Notes: a model not told the origin generated them from the sequence alone. 16,781 bases of DNA from Burkholderiales bacterium (GCA_027489195.1 JAIYAG010000257.1:1-16781); one strand, 5' to 3'; counted from the first letter of the stretch, positions 1 through 6,800 are shown. Program-made: numbers and translations.

Positions 1-135
1 ATGGGCGGCGCGGCGCTGGCCATCGGCGCGGTGTCGGTGCTGCCGCTGCCGCCCTACCCGGCCTTCTGCTGGGTGCTCGCGCTCTGTCTCGCGGTGTCGC
101 TGGGGGTGTTCCGGAGCGCGCCGGGCACGGCGTGA
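1..135 (+). CDS. C-terminal fragment of an integral membrane protein (partial)
   Basis: The frame is open from the first base and ends at TGA 133-135, giving 44 residues. They are strongly hydrophobic (ALAIGAVSVLPLPPY, then FCWVLALCLAVSLGVF) and finish with a short polar tail, as at the end of a multi-pass transporter or other inner-membrane protein. The ATG at base 1 is probably an internal codon of a gene running in from the left. Too little remains to name a family. It converges on the thioesterase gene, with a GC-rich hairpin between the two. Confidence 0.5.
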   Translation: MGGAALAIGAVSVLPLPPYPAFCWVLALCLAVSLGVFRSAPGTA

Positions 136-161
136 CCGCGGCGGCCGTCTGCCCGGGGCCG

Positions 162-179
162 GCGGACCCGCAGGTCCGC
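162..179. terminator. Hairpin between convergent genes
   Basis: Perfect 7-bp inverted repeat (arm GCGGACC) with a 4-base loop. It lies in the 55-base gap between the stop of the membrane protein fragment and the stop of the thioesterase gene. No T-run follows on either strand, so this would be an atypical or Rho-assisted bidirectional terminator. The hairpin is seen; the function is inferred. Confidence 0.4.
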
Positions 180-190
180 AGGGGCCGCCT

Positions 191-727
191 TCAGCCCGGT
201 GCGCGCTGGTCGAAGATCAGGCAGGTGGTGGTGGCATGCGCGTAGAGCTTGCCGTCCGGGCCGACGAGGCGACCCTCCGCCGTCGCGACCTGACGCCCGG
301 TGTGGATCACCTTGCCCTCGGCCCGCACCATCGGGACGGCGTCGGTGAGCGGCCGCACCATGTTCACCTTCAGCTCCAGCGTGGTGTAGCCCTTGCCCGC
401 CGGCAGCCCGGCATGGACGGCACAGCCGACGGCGGTGTCGAGCAGGGTGGCGAACCAGCCGCCGTGCACCGTGCCCAGCGGGTTGTAGTGCCGTCGCTGG
501 GGGCGACCCTGGAACACCGCCTCGCCCAGCGCAATGCGGATCGGCACGAAGTCGAGCGTCTCGCCCATCGGGGGCGGCGGGAGTTCGCCGGCGAAGATCG
601 CCTCGAAGACCTGCAGGCCCGTGCGGCCCGCGAGCTGGGCCGGCGACGCCGTGCCGGGATCGGCGAGGCGGGCGCGCACCCTCGCCTCGTCCGCCTGCCA
701 CTGTTCGATCACCGCTTCGATGCTCAT
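191..727 (-). CDS. PaaI-family hotdog-fold acyl-CoA thioesterase
   Basis: A 178-residue protein expected to hydrolyse acyl-CoA thioesters, often aryl- or hydroxyaryl-CoA, in the cytoplasm. The hotdog active-site motif is clear: NPLGTVHGG at residues 82-90 on the central helix, then WFATLLDTAVGCAV with the probable catalytic Asp97. The strand TTLELKVNMVRPL (115-127) and the segment VATAEGRLVGPDGKLYAHATTTCLIF complete a typical PaaI domain. The roughly 60-residue N-terminal extension before the hotdog core is longer than in E. coli PaaI but common in proteobacterial homologues. AGGAG (complement of 737-741) lies nine bases before the ATG and supports this start. A palindrome resembling a MarR operator overlaps the promoter region, so the gene may be induced by an aromatic acid or its CoA ester. 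The substrate cannot be read from the sequence. Confidence 0.88.
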   Translation of the reverse strand: MSIEAVIEQWQADEARVRARLADPGTASPAQLAGRTGLQVFEAIFAGELPPPPMGETLDFVPIRIALGEAVFQGRPQRRHYNPLGTVHGGWFATLLDTAVGCAVHAGLPAGKGYTTLELKVNMVRPLTDAVPMVRAEGKVIHTGRQVATAEGRLVGPDGKLYAHATTTCLIFDQRAPG

Positions 728-751
728 GGGGCTGTGCTCCTGCCTGGATAA

Positions 752-765
752 GTTGTATATGCAAC
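752..765. promoter_or_regulatory. MarR-type operator-like palindrome upstream of the thioesterase gene
   Basis: GTTGTATATGCAAC is a 14-base near-perfect palindrome (six of seven base pairs). It sits in an AT-rich patch that stands out from the GC-rich surroundings, 25 bases upstream of the thioesterase start. The TTG-N(T)ATAT-CAA pattern is the classic form of operators bound by MarR-family repressors of aromatic catabolism. No regulator gene is present in the window, so it would have to act in trans. Binding is inferred. Confidence 0.55.
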
Positions 766-924
766 CTTTTATTCGGTACTGTATCAGACGGGGACGACGG
801 TCGAGCCCCGCGCTCGCGTGAGGCCGGCGCGGCGCCGACCCTCGTCGCGACCCGCCCTCGGGGGTTCGCGGTTACGCTGGCACCGTCGTCGGCCATCGCG
901 ACGATCGCCCCCGAGGACCGACCC

Positions 925-2121
925 ATGACCGCCGACCTGCTCATCCGCAACGCCCGCCCCCTGGGCGGCCCCGCGACCGACCTGCTGATCCGCGGCGGCC
1001 GCATCGTCGAGCGCGCCCCCGGCCTGTCGGCGCCGGGCGTGACGGTCGAGGACGCCGGCGGCAAGCTCGTGCTGCCGGGCCTCGTCGAGGCGCACACGCA
1101 CCTCGACAAGACGCTGCTCGGCATGGGCTGGCATCCGCACGGCGCGGGGCCGCGGATCATCGACAAGATCGACCACGAGCGCGCGCTCAAGGGCCCGCTG
1201 GACATCGACCCCGCGCGCCAGTCGGCGCGGCAGGTGCTGCAGTCGGTGGGCTTCGGCACGACCCACATCCGCACCCACCTCGACATCGACACCGACTACG
1301 GGCTGTGGGCGGTCGAGGGCATCGCCGCCACGCGCGAGCGCCTGCGCCCGATCGTCGACATCGAGACGGTCGCCTTCCCGCAGTCGGGGCTGCTGCGCCG
1401 GCCGGGCACGCTCGAGCTGATGGACCGCGCGCTCGCGATGGGCGTGGAGGTGGTGGGCGGGCTCGACCCGTGCGCGATCGATCGCGACCCGAAGGGCCAT
1501 CTGGATGCGGTGTTCGCGCTGTCGCAGAAACACGGCAGGCCGATCGACATCCACCTCCACGAGACCGGCGAGATGGGCGCGTTCTCGCTCGAGCTGATCT
1601 TCGAGCGCATCCGCGCGCTGGGGCTGCATGGGCAGGTCACGGTCAGCCATGCGTTCTGCCTCGGTGCGCCGGACCGCGACCTGGTCGATCCGCTGATCGC
1701 GCAGCTCGCCGAGCTCGACGTCGCGATCATGACGACCGGTCCGGCGAGCCGCCCCGCGCCGCCGGTGGCGCGCCTGCTCGCCGCGGGCATCCGCGTGTGC
1801 TCCGGCTCGGACGGCATCCGCGACACCTGGAGCCCGTACGGCAACGGCGACATGCTCGAGCGCGCGATGTTCGTCGGGCTGCGCAACAACTTCCGGCGCG
1901 ACGAGGACGTGGCACTCGCGTTCCACACCTGCACGCGCGGCGGCGCCGACGTGATGCGCATCGACGGCTATGGCCTGGAGCCGGGATGCGCGGCCGACCT
2001 GGTGATCGTGCCCGGCGAGACGGTGACGGACGCGGTGGTCTCGAGGCCGATGGATCGGGTGGTGGTCAAGCGCGGCGCGGTGGTCGCGCGAGGCGGCACG
2101 TGCACGCGGCTCGTGGCATGA
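925..2121 (+). CDS. Amidohydrolase superfamily protein, cytosine deaminase-like
   Basis: 398 residues, the usual length for the cytosine deaminase/AtzC-like branch of metal-dependent amidohydrolases. The fold begins with the small beta-sandwich (DLLIRNARPL, then GKLVLPGLVEAHTHLDKT). Metal and catalytic residues are in place: His57-x-His59, HLHET at 210-214 with Glu213, Ser-His 241-242 (SHAFCLG), and Asp296 in SGSDGIRDTWSPYGNGD. The C-terminus returns to the sandwich (GCAADLVIVPG, VVVKRGAVVARGG). It should hydrolyse a C-N bond in a ring or amide, releasing ammonia or an amine. Cytosine, isocytosine or a related heterocycle are possible, but the substrate is not determinable here. GAGGA at 913-917 is well spaced for the ATG at 925. 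No nucleobase transporter or other pyrimidine gene is adjacent. Confidence 0.88.
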   Translation: MTADLLIRNARPLGGPATDLLIRGGRIVERAPGLSAPGVTVEDAGGKLVLPGLVEAHTHLDKTLLGMGWHPHGAGPRIIDKIDHERALKGPLDIDPARQSARQVLQSVGFGTTHIRTHLDIDTDYGLWAVEGIAATRERLRPIVDIETVAFPQSGLLRRPGTLELMDRALAMGVEVVGGLDPCAIDRDPKGHLDAVFALSQKHGRPIDIHLHETGEMGAFSLELIFERIRALGLHGQVTVSHAFCLGAPDRDLVDPLIAQLAELDVAIMTTGPASRPAPPVARLLAAGIRVCSGSDGIRDTWSPYGNGDMLERAMFVGLRNNFRRDEDVALAFHTCTRGGADVMRIDGYGLEPGCAADLVIVPGETVTDAVVSRPMDRVVVKRGAVVARGGTCTRLVA

Positions 2122-2140
2122 CCGGCGTGCGCGCCATCGT

Positions 2141-2169
2141 TTGACGCCCGCGCCGCGCCCGTCTACGGT
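2141..2169 (+). promoter_or_regulatory. Predicted sigma-70 promoter for the gene at 2212
   Basis: TTGACG (2141-2146) and TACGGT (2164-2169) are separated by exactly 17 bases. This is the best housekeeping promoter match in the window. It would start transcription near 2176, giving a leader of about 36 bases before the ATG at 2212. It lies just after the amidohydrolase stop, so the downstream gene probably has its own promoter. Confidence 0.5.
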
Positions 2170-2180
2170 GGCCGCCTCCC

Positions 2181-2208
2181 GCCTCCCGGACACCGCCTCC
2201 CGGACACC
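2181..2208. repeat. 14-bp tandem direct duplication before a start codon
   Basis: GCCTCCCGGACACC occurs twice without a gap and ends three bases before the ATG at 2212. The unit resembles the C-rich leader found before several other plus-strand genes in this window, so this looks like a local duplication of that leader. Confidence 0.8.
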
Positions 2209-2211
2209 GCC

Positions 2212-2736
2212 ATGACCGACGCCGCCCGCGCCCCGACCGACACTCAGCTGCGCGACCTGTACGACTACTTCGCCGGCATCGCCGTCGAGAACTACAACCG
2301 GCACGGCGCGGTCGGCCCCTCGCTGTTCGCGGTGCGCCTGGGCGGCGAGACGCTGCTCGAGTCGGTGGTCGAGATGGAGGACCTGATGCGCGCGCTCCAG
2401 GAGTCGGACGCGATGCGCGCGAAGTTCGCGCCGGTGGTGCAGGCGCTGCTCGACGAGGGCGGGGTCATCCGCGAGGACTTCCGCCGCAAGGGGCTGCCGC
2501 TGCCGGACCTCGCGGTCCACATCGTCGAAAGCCTCGTGGCGGCCGGGGCGGGCGGTGAGGCGCACGAGGTGGTGACGATCGGTCTGCACAGTGCAGCGGG
2601 CACGGTGCTCGGGCACTGCCTCATCGAGGGCGACGCCCCGCGGCAGGCCCGTCCCGGCACGCTCGATCCGGTCGCGGGACGGCGCGGCGCGGCGAGCCTG
2701 TTTCCCGACACCGGGCCGGCCACCGGGCTGCACTGA
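2212..2736 (+). CDS. Hypothetical protein, soluble, 174 aa
   Basis: I do not recognise a family. The first 115 residues are rich in acidic and hydrophobic positions and look mostly helical (TQLRDLYDYFAGIAVENYNRH, then ETLLESVVEMEDLMRALQES, KFAPVVQALLDEGG). The C-terminal 40 residues are Pro/Gly/Arg-rich and probably disordered. No signal peptide, membrane span or metal-binding motif is visible. Codon use matches the neighbours, with strong GC at third positions, which supports a real gene. A good sigma-70 promoter lies upstream, but the ATG has no Shine-Dalgarno sequence and follows the duplicated C-rich leader directly. The start could therefore be leaderless-like or misjudged, although no better in-frame start is apparent. 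Confidence 0.65.
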   Translation: MTDAARAPTDTQLRDLYDYFAGIAVENYNRHGAVGPSLFAVRLGGETLLESVVEMEDLMRALQESDAMRAKFAPVVQALLDEGGVIREDFRRKGLPLPDLAVHIVESLVAAGAGGEAHEVVTIGLHSAAGTVLGHCLIEGDAPRQARPGTLDPVAGRRGAASLFPDTGPATGLH

Positions 2737-2750
2737 CCGCGGGCCGCGGC

Positions 2751-2766
2751 GCCGCCTTCGGGCGGC
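2751..2766 (+). terminator. UUCG-tetraloop hairpin after the gene ending at 2736
   Basis: Six-base-pair stem (GCCGCC/GGCGGC) closed by a TTCG loop, a very stable RNA fold, 14 bases after the stop codon. A second hairpin (arm CGGGCCG, 2776-2794) follows. There is no T-run, so this is either an atypical terminator or a 3-prime-end stabilising structure. Confidence 0.4.
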
Positions 2767-2888
2767 CTGTGCGGTCGGGCCGCCCGGCGGCCCGCGCGGC
2801 CGGTCCGCCCGGGGGGACTACACTCCCGGCCACCCTGGCCTTCGGCCCGGGGCCCGACCGACCCGACCGACCCCGCCCGACACGACCC

Positions 2889-3410
2889 ATGGCCGACCAG
2901 TTCACCACCGTCAACGAAGCCATCCGGGACCACCTGAGGGCACGCTACCCGCTGATCGAGCTGTCGAGCACCGACGGGCTGAGGCTGCCGCTGGGCAAGG
3001 TCGGCGGCCGCCGCATCTGGCTGCGCCTGGGGCTGCGCGGCGGCGAGCGAGCCTATCTGCGGGCGATCGTGGCGGTCCGGGCGACCGACGCCGATCCGCT
3101 GCCCGCGTGGCTGTCCGGGCTGGCCGACGCCGCGGGACGGATGGCGCCGCTGCCGCTGCGCGAACAGCTCGACCCGGTGGTCCGCGAGCTGCCGGACTTC
3201 GACCAGTTCCAGCTGGTGGCGCCGTCCCGCGCCACCGAGGACAAGGCCTGGCACTGGGGGCCCGTGGTGCACACCTTCAAGCGCGATCCGCCGTCGATGC
3301 GGGCGGCCAGCCGCTGCACGGCCGCGCTGCTCGAGGCGATCCGGCCGCTGGTGGTGGCCCATGTCCCGGGTGCGGCCAGCGTGCTGGACGCCGCCGACGC
3401 GCCGGGCTGA
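2889..3410 (+). CDS. Hypothetical protein, soluble, 173 aa
   Basis: No family recognised. The protein looks globular. An N-terminal helical stretch (TTVNEAIRDHLRARYPLIEL) is followed by alternating strand-like segments (RRIWLRLGLRGGERAYLRAIVAV) and a helical C-terminus (MRAASRCTAALLEAIRPLVVAH). Tryptophans occur in LPAWLSGL and DKAWHWGPVVH. No signal peptide or membrane span is seen. The frame is open 120 bases further upstream, but the ATG at 2889 begins the compact, less repetitive sequence. The upstream part is only Pro/Arg/Gly-rich noise over a predicted hairpin region. There is no Shine-Dalgarno sequence. TACACT at 2819-2824 is a possible minus-10 element without a good minus-35. Confidence 0.62.
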   Translation: MADQFTTVNEAIRDHLRARYPLIELSSTDGLRLPLGKVGGRRIWLRLGLRGGERAYLRAIVAVRATDADPLPAWLSGLADAAGRMAPLPLREQLDPVVRELPDFDQFQLVAPSRATEDKAWHWGPVVHTFKRDPPSMRAASRCTAALLEAIRPLVVAHVPGAASVLDAADAPG

Positions 3411-3414
3411 GCGG

Positions 3415-3431
3415 CCCGCGCGTTGCGCGGG
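3415..3431 (+). terminator. Hairpin after the gene ending at 3410
   Basis: Perfect 7-bp stem (arm CCCGCGC) with a 3-base loop, four bases after the stop codon. No T-run follows. A terminator or mRNA 3-prime structure is inferred from position only. Confidence 0.4.
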
Positions 3432-3541
3432 GGCGACCCGCGCCTGCGGATCGGATCGAAACCGACAACCGGCGCGAGGCGCCCTGAGACAATGCCCGCT
3501 TCGCCGGCGCGCCCCGACACCCGGCCCCCTCCCGGACCCGC

Positions 3542-3982
3542 ATGCCCGACATCGCCACCGCCCTCAAGGCCGAGATCCAGCGCATCGCCCGCAAGGAGAT
3601 CCGCGTCCAGACCGAGGCGATCCGCAAGGCCTCGACGCAGCATCGGCGCGAGATCGCGGCGCTCAAGCGCCAGGTGAAGGCGCTCGAGCAGGCGAACGCG
3701 GCACTGCGCCGTGCGCCCCGGGCCCGGGCCGCGGCCCACGACGCGCCGGCGCCCGACGCCCCCGCGGTGCGCTGGTCGGCCAAGCGCTTCCAGGCGAACC
3801 GTCTGCGCCTGGGCCTGTCGGCCGAGGCCCTGGGCCGGCTGCTGGGCGTCAGCGGCCAGTCGGTCTACAACTGGGAGCAGGAGAAGGCGACGCCGCGTGC
3901 CGGGCAGCTGCAGGCGATCGCAGCGCTGCGCGCGATGGGCAAGCGCCAGGCGCAGGCGGCGCTGGCCGCGCAGCAGGACTGA
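3542..3982 (+). CDS. Coiled-coil plus XRE-type helix-turn-helix DNA-binding protein
   Basis: 146 residues. Residues 5-57 form a highly charged predicted coiled coil (IATALKAEIQRIARKEIR, then HRREIAALKRQVKALEQANAAL). A short Ala/Pro linker leads to a Cro/CI-type HTH at about 82-135. The recognition region reads LRLGLSAEALGRLLGVSGQSVYNWEQ, with the hallmark S-x-x-SVYNWE pattern, and is followed by the usual third-helix region ATPRAGQLQAIAALRAMGKR. It probably binds DNA as a dimer or oligomer through the coiled coil. Its target is unknown and there is no obvious partner gene. The ATG lacks a Shine-Dalgarno sequence and follows CCTCCCGGACCCGC. GACAAT at 3488-3493 is a possible minus-10. Confidence 0.8.
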   Translation: MPDIATALKAEIQRIARKEIRVQTEAIRKASTQHRREIAALKRQVKALEQANAALRRAPRARAAAHDAPAPDAPAVRWSAKRFQANRLRLGLSAEALGRLLGVSGQSVYNWEQEKATPRAGQLQAIAALRAMGKRQAQAALAAQQD

Positions 3983-3984
3983 AC

Positions 3985-4000
3985 GCGGCCCGCGGGCCGC
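3985..4000. terminator. 16-bp perfect palindrome between convergent genes
   Basis: GCGGCCCGCGGGCCGC can form a 6-bp stem with a CGCG loop in RNA. It starts two bases after the HTH-gene stop and lies 27 bases from the stop of the convergent MipA-like gene. There is no T-run on either strand. It is probably a shared 3-prime hairpin. Confidence 0.4.
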
Positions 4001-4027
4001 AGTGGCCGCCTGCCGCGGCCCCCTGCC

Positions 4028-4801
4028 CTACCTGAACTCGTAGGTGACGGCCACGTGCCCGCTGTCGAGCCCGCGCTCGTTGACGATCGGGCTCGCCGTG
4101 ATCGCCTTGTCGAACCAGCGGTGGCGCCACTGGAACTGCAGCGCCCAGGGGCCCGAGATCGGCATCGTCGCGGCCAGCCCCGCCATGGCGGTCGTCGAGC
4201 CGCCCGGCGCATAGGCGGCATAGCCGCTCGCGGCGGCCTGCGAGGCATCGATGCCGTACAGGTGCTGCACGTAGGCGCTGCTGCGGTACTCCAGGCCGAG
4301 CAGCGGATACAGCGTCACCGGCCCGGCCTCGAAGCGTCCGCCCCAGGTGGCCTCGAGCAGCGCGCCGCCCGAGGTGACGTCGTAGGTCGCATACGCGAAG
4401 AAGGCGCCGATCGCGGTGCGCTGCAGGGTGCCGACGCCGATCGGCACCGGGTTGCGGCGGTCGCCCACGCCGCGCAGACCGGTGCGGTCGGCGTCGAAGC
4501 CCTCGGTGTTCACGCGCGCCACCAGCTCGAGGTGACCGGTACCCAGCGGCAGCGTCTTCACGCCGAAGGTGTCCACCCGCGCGAAGAAGCGGCCGTAGTC
4601 GCCGTAGACATAGGGCAGCACCATCACCGAGCCGCCGACCTCCTTGACCATGCCGCGCTTGAGGTAGACGCCCAGGCCCAGTTCGCCGGTGAAGCGGTTC
4701 TCGAAGGCGGCCTGCGCGCGCGCATCGGGGGCGGCCAGCGTGCAGACGAGGCCGAGGGCGGCGCACGACAGCGCGCGGGTGCCAGGGGAACGGGGGGTCA
4801 T
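4028..4801 (-). CDS. MipA/OmpV family outer membrane protein
   Basis: 257 residues from ATG 4801. A signal peptide is visible: SPGTRALSCAALGLVCTLAAPDARA, with probable cleavage after ARAQA near residue 28. The rest alternates hydrophobic and polar residues like an outer-membrane beta-barrel. Family traits include a glycine-rich first strand (TGELGLGVYLKRG), the stretch SSAYVQHLYGIDASQAAASGYAAY, which matches the Y-F/L-G-x-x-x-x-Q-AAASG-x-x-Y block of MipA/OmpV proteins, and the last strand GHVAVTYEFR. The open frame extends upstream to 4909, but only this ATG gives a signal peptide. Members are linked to osmolarity response or murein-enzyme scaffolding (MipA binds MltA and PBP1B in E. coli), often without proven function. 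ACTCTA at 4834-4839 reads TAGAGT on this strand and may be its minus-10. Confidence 0.85.
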   Translation of the reverse strand: MTPRSPGTRALSCAALGLVCTLAAPDARAQAAFENRFTGELGLGVYLKRGMVKEVGGSVMVLPYVYGDYGRFFARVDTFGVKTLPLGTGHLELVARVNTEGFDADRTGLRGVGDRRNPVPIGVGTLQRTAIGAFFAYATYDVTSGGALLEATWGGRFEAGPVTLYPLLGLEYRSSAYVQHLYGIDASQAAASGYAAYAPGGSTTAMAGLAATMPISGPWALQFQWRHRWFDKAITASPIVNERGLDSGHVAVTYEFR

Positions 4802-4914
4802 CGCGAGGGATCCGGAGGGCGTCGGGTTCCGCGACTCTACCCGTCCCGGACCCGGATCGGCCCGGGCGCACGTACGATCGCGGCACGACACGCCCACCCT
4901 CCCCGACACCGCCG

Positions 4915-5832
4915 ATGACCCACCCGTCCCCCTTCGCCCCGCTGCAGACCGTGCGCGCCGGCGTGCTCGACGTCGCCTTCCATGCCGCAGGCCCCCGGGA
5001 CGGCCCGCCGGTGCTGCTGATGCACGGCTTCCCGTACGACGTCCACGCCTACGCCGAGGTCGCGCCGCGCCTGGCCGCGGCGGGCTGCCACGTCGTGGTG
5101 CCCTACCTGCGCGGCTTCGGCCCGACGCGCTTCGTCGACGACGCGGTGCCGCGCTCCGGCGAGCAGGCCGCGCTCGGCGCCGACCTGCTCGCGCTGATGG
5201 ATGCGCTGGCGATCCCGCGCGCGGTGCTCGCCGGCTACGACTGGGGCGGGCGCGCCGCCTGCGTGGTCGCCGCCCTCTGGCCCGAGCGCTGCACGGGCCT
5301 GGTCTCGTTCAACAGCTACAACATCCAGGACATCGCACGGGCGATGGTGCCCGACACGCCGCAGAACGAGCGCAGCCTCTGGTACCAGTACTACTTCCAT
5401 TCGGAGCGCGGCCGCGCCGGCCTCGCGCGCGACCGGCGCGCGGTGTGCCGGCTGCTGTGGGAGACCTGGTCGCCGACCTGGCGCTTCGACGACGCCACCT
5501 TCGAGCGCAGCGCCGCGGCCTTCGACAACCCCGACTTCGTCGACGTGGTGATCCACTCGTACCGCCACCGCTTCGGCCTGGTGCCGGGCGATCCGGCGGT
5601 GGCGGACATCGAGCGCCGCCTCGCCGCGCAGCCGCCGATCACGGTGCCGGTGCTGACCTTCGACGGCGCCGACGACGGCGTGCGCCCACCCGCCAGCGCC
5701 GCGCAGCATGGCCACCGCTTCAGCGGGCCCCGCACCCATGTGGTGGTGCCGGGCGTGGGGCACAACATGCCGCAGGAGGTGCCGGAGGTGTTCGCCGATG
5801 CGGTGCTGTCGATGGTGGCCGGGGCGCGCTGA
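4915..5832 (+). CDS. Alpha/beta hydrolase, epoxide hydrolase/haloalkane dehalogenase type
   Basis: 305 residues with a complete alpha/beta-hydrolase core. The oxyanion motif HGFP is at 37-40. The nucleophile elbow is GYDWGG at 107-112, so Asp109 rather than Ser is the nucleophile, which is typical of epoxide hydrolases and haloalkane dehalogenases. The acid lies in FDGADD (249-254) and the catalytic histidine is His283 in GVGHNMPQE. The lid (about 130-225) holds a Tyr-rich segment (SLWYQYYFH), consistent with the ring-opening tyrosines of epoxide hydrolases, and lacks the Trp after the nucleophile that would favour a dehalogenase halide site as the only clue. Epoxide hydrolase is the more likely activity, but the substrate is unknown. 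There is no Shine-Dalgarno sequence: the start follows CTCCCCGACACCGCCG. TACGAT at 4873-4878 is a plausible minus-10. Confidence 0.85.
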   Translation: MTHPSPFAPLQTVRAGVLDVAFHAAGPRDGPPVLLMHGFPYDVHAYAEVAPRLAAAGCHVVVPYLRGFGPTRFVDDAVPRSGEQAALGADLLALMDALAIPRAVLAGYDWGGRAACVVAALWPERCTGLVSFNSYNIQDIARAMVPDTPQNERSLWYQYYFHSERGRAGLARDRRAVCRLLWETWSPTWRFDDATFERSAAAFDNPDFVDVVIHSYRHRFGLVPGDPAVADIERRLAAQPPITVPVLTFDGADDGVRPPASAAQHGHRFSGPRTHVVVPGVGHNMPQEVPEVFADAVLSMVAGAR

Positions 5833-5876
5833 GCGACGCGGCGCGCTGACCGCGGCCGGCCCCGCGCCCGCCGCGC

Positions 5877-6800
5877 TCAGGCCGGCTTCCAGCCTTCCGG
5901 AACGCGCGCCCGCTCGATCTTCGCGACGTCGCAGTTCGCGTCCGCGATGCCCGAGAAGTCGATGCCGCCGTAGCCGCCGGCGCGCGCCAGGCTGAACGAC
6001 TCGAACACCGCAGCCGCCACCGGCATCGGCACGCGCGCGGCATGCGCCGCACTCAGCACCAGCGCGAGGTCCTTGTGCGCCAGGTCGATGGTGAAGCCGG
6101 GCGTGGTGTCGCCGGCCAGCACCTTGCTCGGGAAGTTCATCCGGAGCTGGCCGTTGTTGGCCGACGTGCCGAGCAGCACCGCGAGCGTGCGGGTGATGTC
6201 GAGCCCGAAGCGCTGCGAGAGCGCGAGCGCCTCGGCATTGACCTGCGTGAGCGTGACCGCGACGAAGTTGTTGACCAGCTTCGTGCGGCCGCCGGTGCCC
6301 ACGCCGCCGCAGTGGTGCACGGTCGTGCCCATCGCGTCGAGCAGCGGCCGCACGCGGGCGAGGTCGGCGTCGCTCGCGCCGACCATGAACAGCGACTCGC
6401 CGCGGTCGGCGTGCTCGGCGAGGCGCCCCACCGGCGCGTCGACGACCGACAGCCCGCGCGCGAGCGCGGCGGCCTGCAGCCGGTCGGTGGCCAGCGGATC
6501 GATCGTGCTCATGTCCATCAGCAGGCTGCCGCGCGCGGCGTTCGCGAAGACGCCGTCGGGGCCCAGCGCCACCTGCTCGACCTCGACCGCGGTCGGCAGC
6601 ATGGTGATCACGAGCGTGCAGTCGCGGGCGATCTGGGCGACGCTGGTACCCGCCTTCGCGCCGAGCCCGACGAGCTCGCCGACCGGGCGCGGGTCGATGT
6701 CGAGCACCGTCAGCGCGAAGCCCTTGGCGAGCAGGTTGGCCGCCATCGCGCGCCCCATGCGGCCCAGCCCGATGAATCCGATCGTGTCCATGTGGTTCAT
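5877..6800 (-). CDS. NAD(P)-dependent 3-hydroxyisobutyrate dehydrogenase-family reductase, sulfolactaldehyde reductase (YihU)-like
   Basis: 307 residues from ATG 6800, chosen because GGAG lies five bases before it; an ATG nine bases later is less well placed. The N-terminal Rossmann domain carries GFIGLGRMGRAMA (8-20) and DMSTIDP (96-102). The catalytic region is GGRTKLVNN with Lys174, and the C-terminal helical domain has IDLAHKDLAL. The substrate loop is DAPVGR (121-126) rather than the DAPVSGG of 3-hydroxyisobutyrate and tartronate semialdehyde reductases. PVGR, together with the blocks SKVLAGDTTPGFTIDLAHKD and VPMPVAAA, matches E. coli YihU as I remember it. YihU reduces 3-sulfolactaldehyde to 2,3-dihydroxypropanesulfonate. 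A role in reducing a sulfonated aldehyde is therefore inferred, supported by the divergent sulfopyruvate-decarboxylase-like pair. A different 3-carbon acid semialdehyde remains possible. Confidence 0.82.
   Translation of the reverse strand: MNHMDTIGFIGLGRMGRAMAANLLAKGFALTVLDIDPRPVGELVGLGAKAGTSVAQIARDCTLVITMLPTAVEVEQVALGPDGVFANAARGSLLMDMSTIDPLATDRLQAAALARGLSVVDAPVGRLAEHADRGESLFMVGASDADLARVRPLLDAMGTTVHHCGGVGTGGRTKLVNNFVAVTLTQVNAEALALSQRFGLDITRTLAVLLGTSANNGQLRMNFPSKVLAGDTTPGFTIDLAHKDLALVLSAAHAARVPMPVAAAVFESFSLARAGGYGGIDFSGIADANCDVAKIERARVPEGWKPA

Noticed and set aside
1..135. Complete small membrane protein starting at base 1
   Set aside because: The ATG coincides with the window edge and has no visible upstream context, so the segment is treated as the tail of a larger gene.
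784..2733. 649-codon minus-strand open frame opposite the amidohydrolase and the 174-aa gene
   Set aside because: Its translation is Arg/Ala/His/Asp-rich without any family motif and spans two genes with clear coding signal on the other strand. It is a high-GC antisense shadow.
4915..5832. Firm call as a haloalkane dehalogenase
   Set aside because: Asp109 followed by Trp fits both epoxide hydrolases and dehalogenases. The lid tyrosines favour an epoxide hydrolase, so only the broader call is made.
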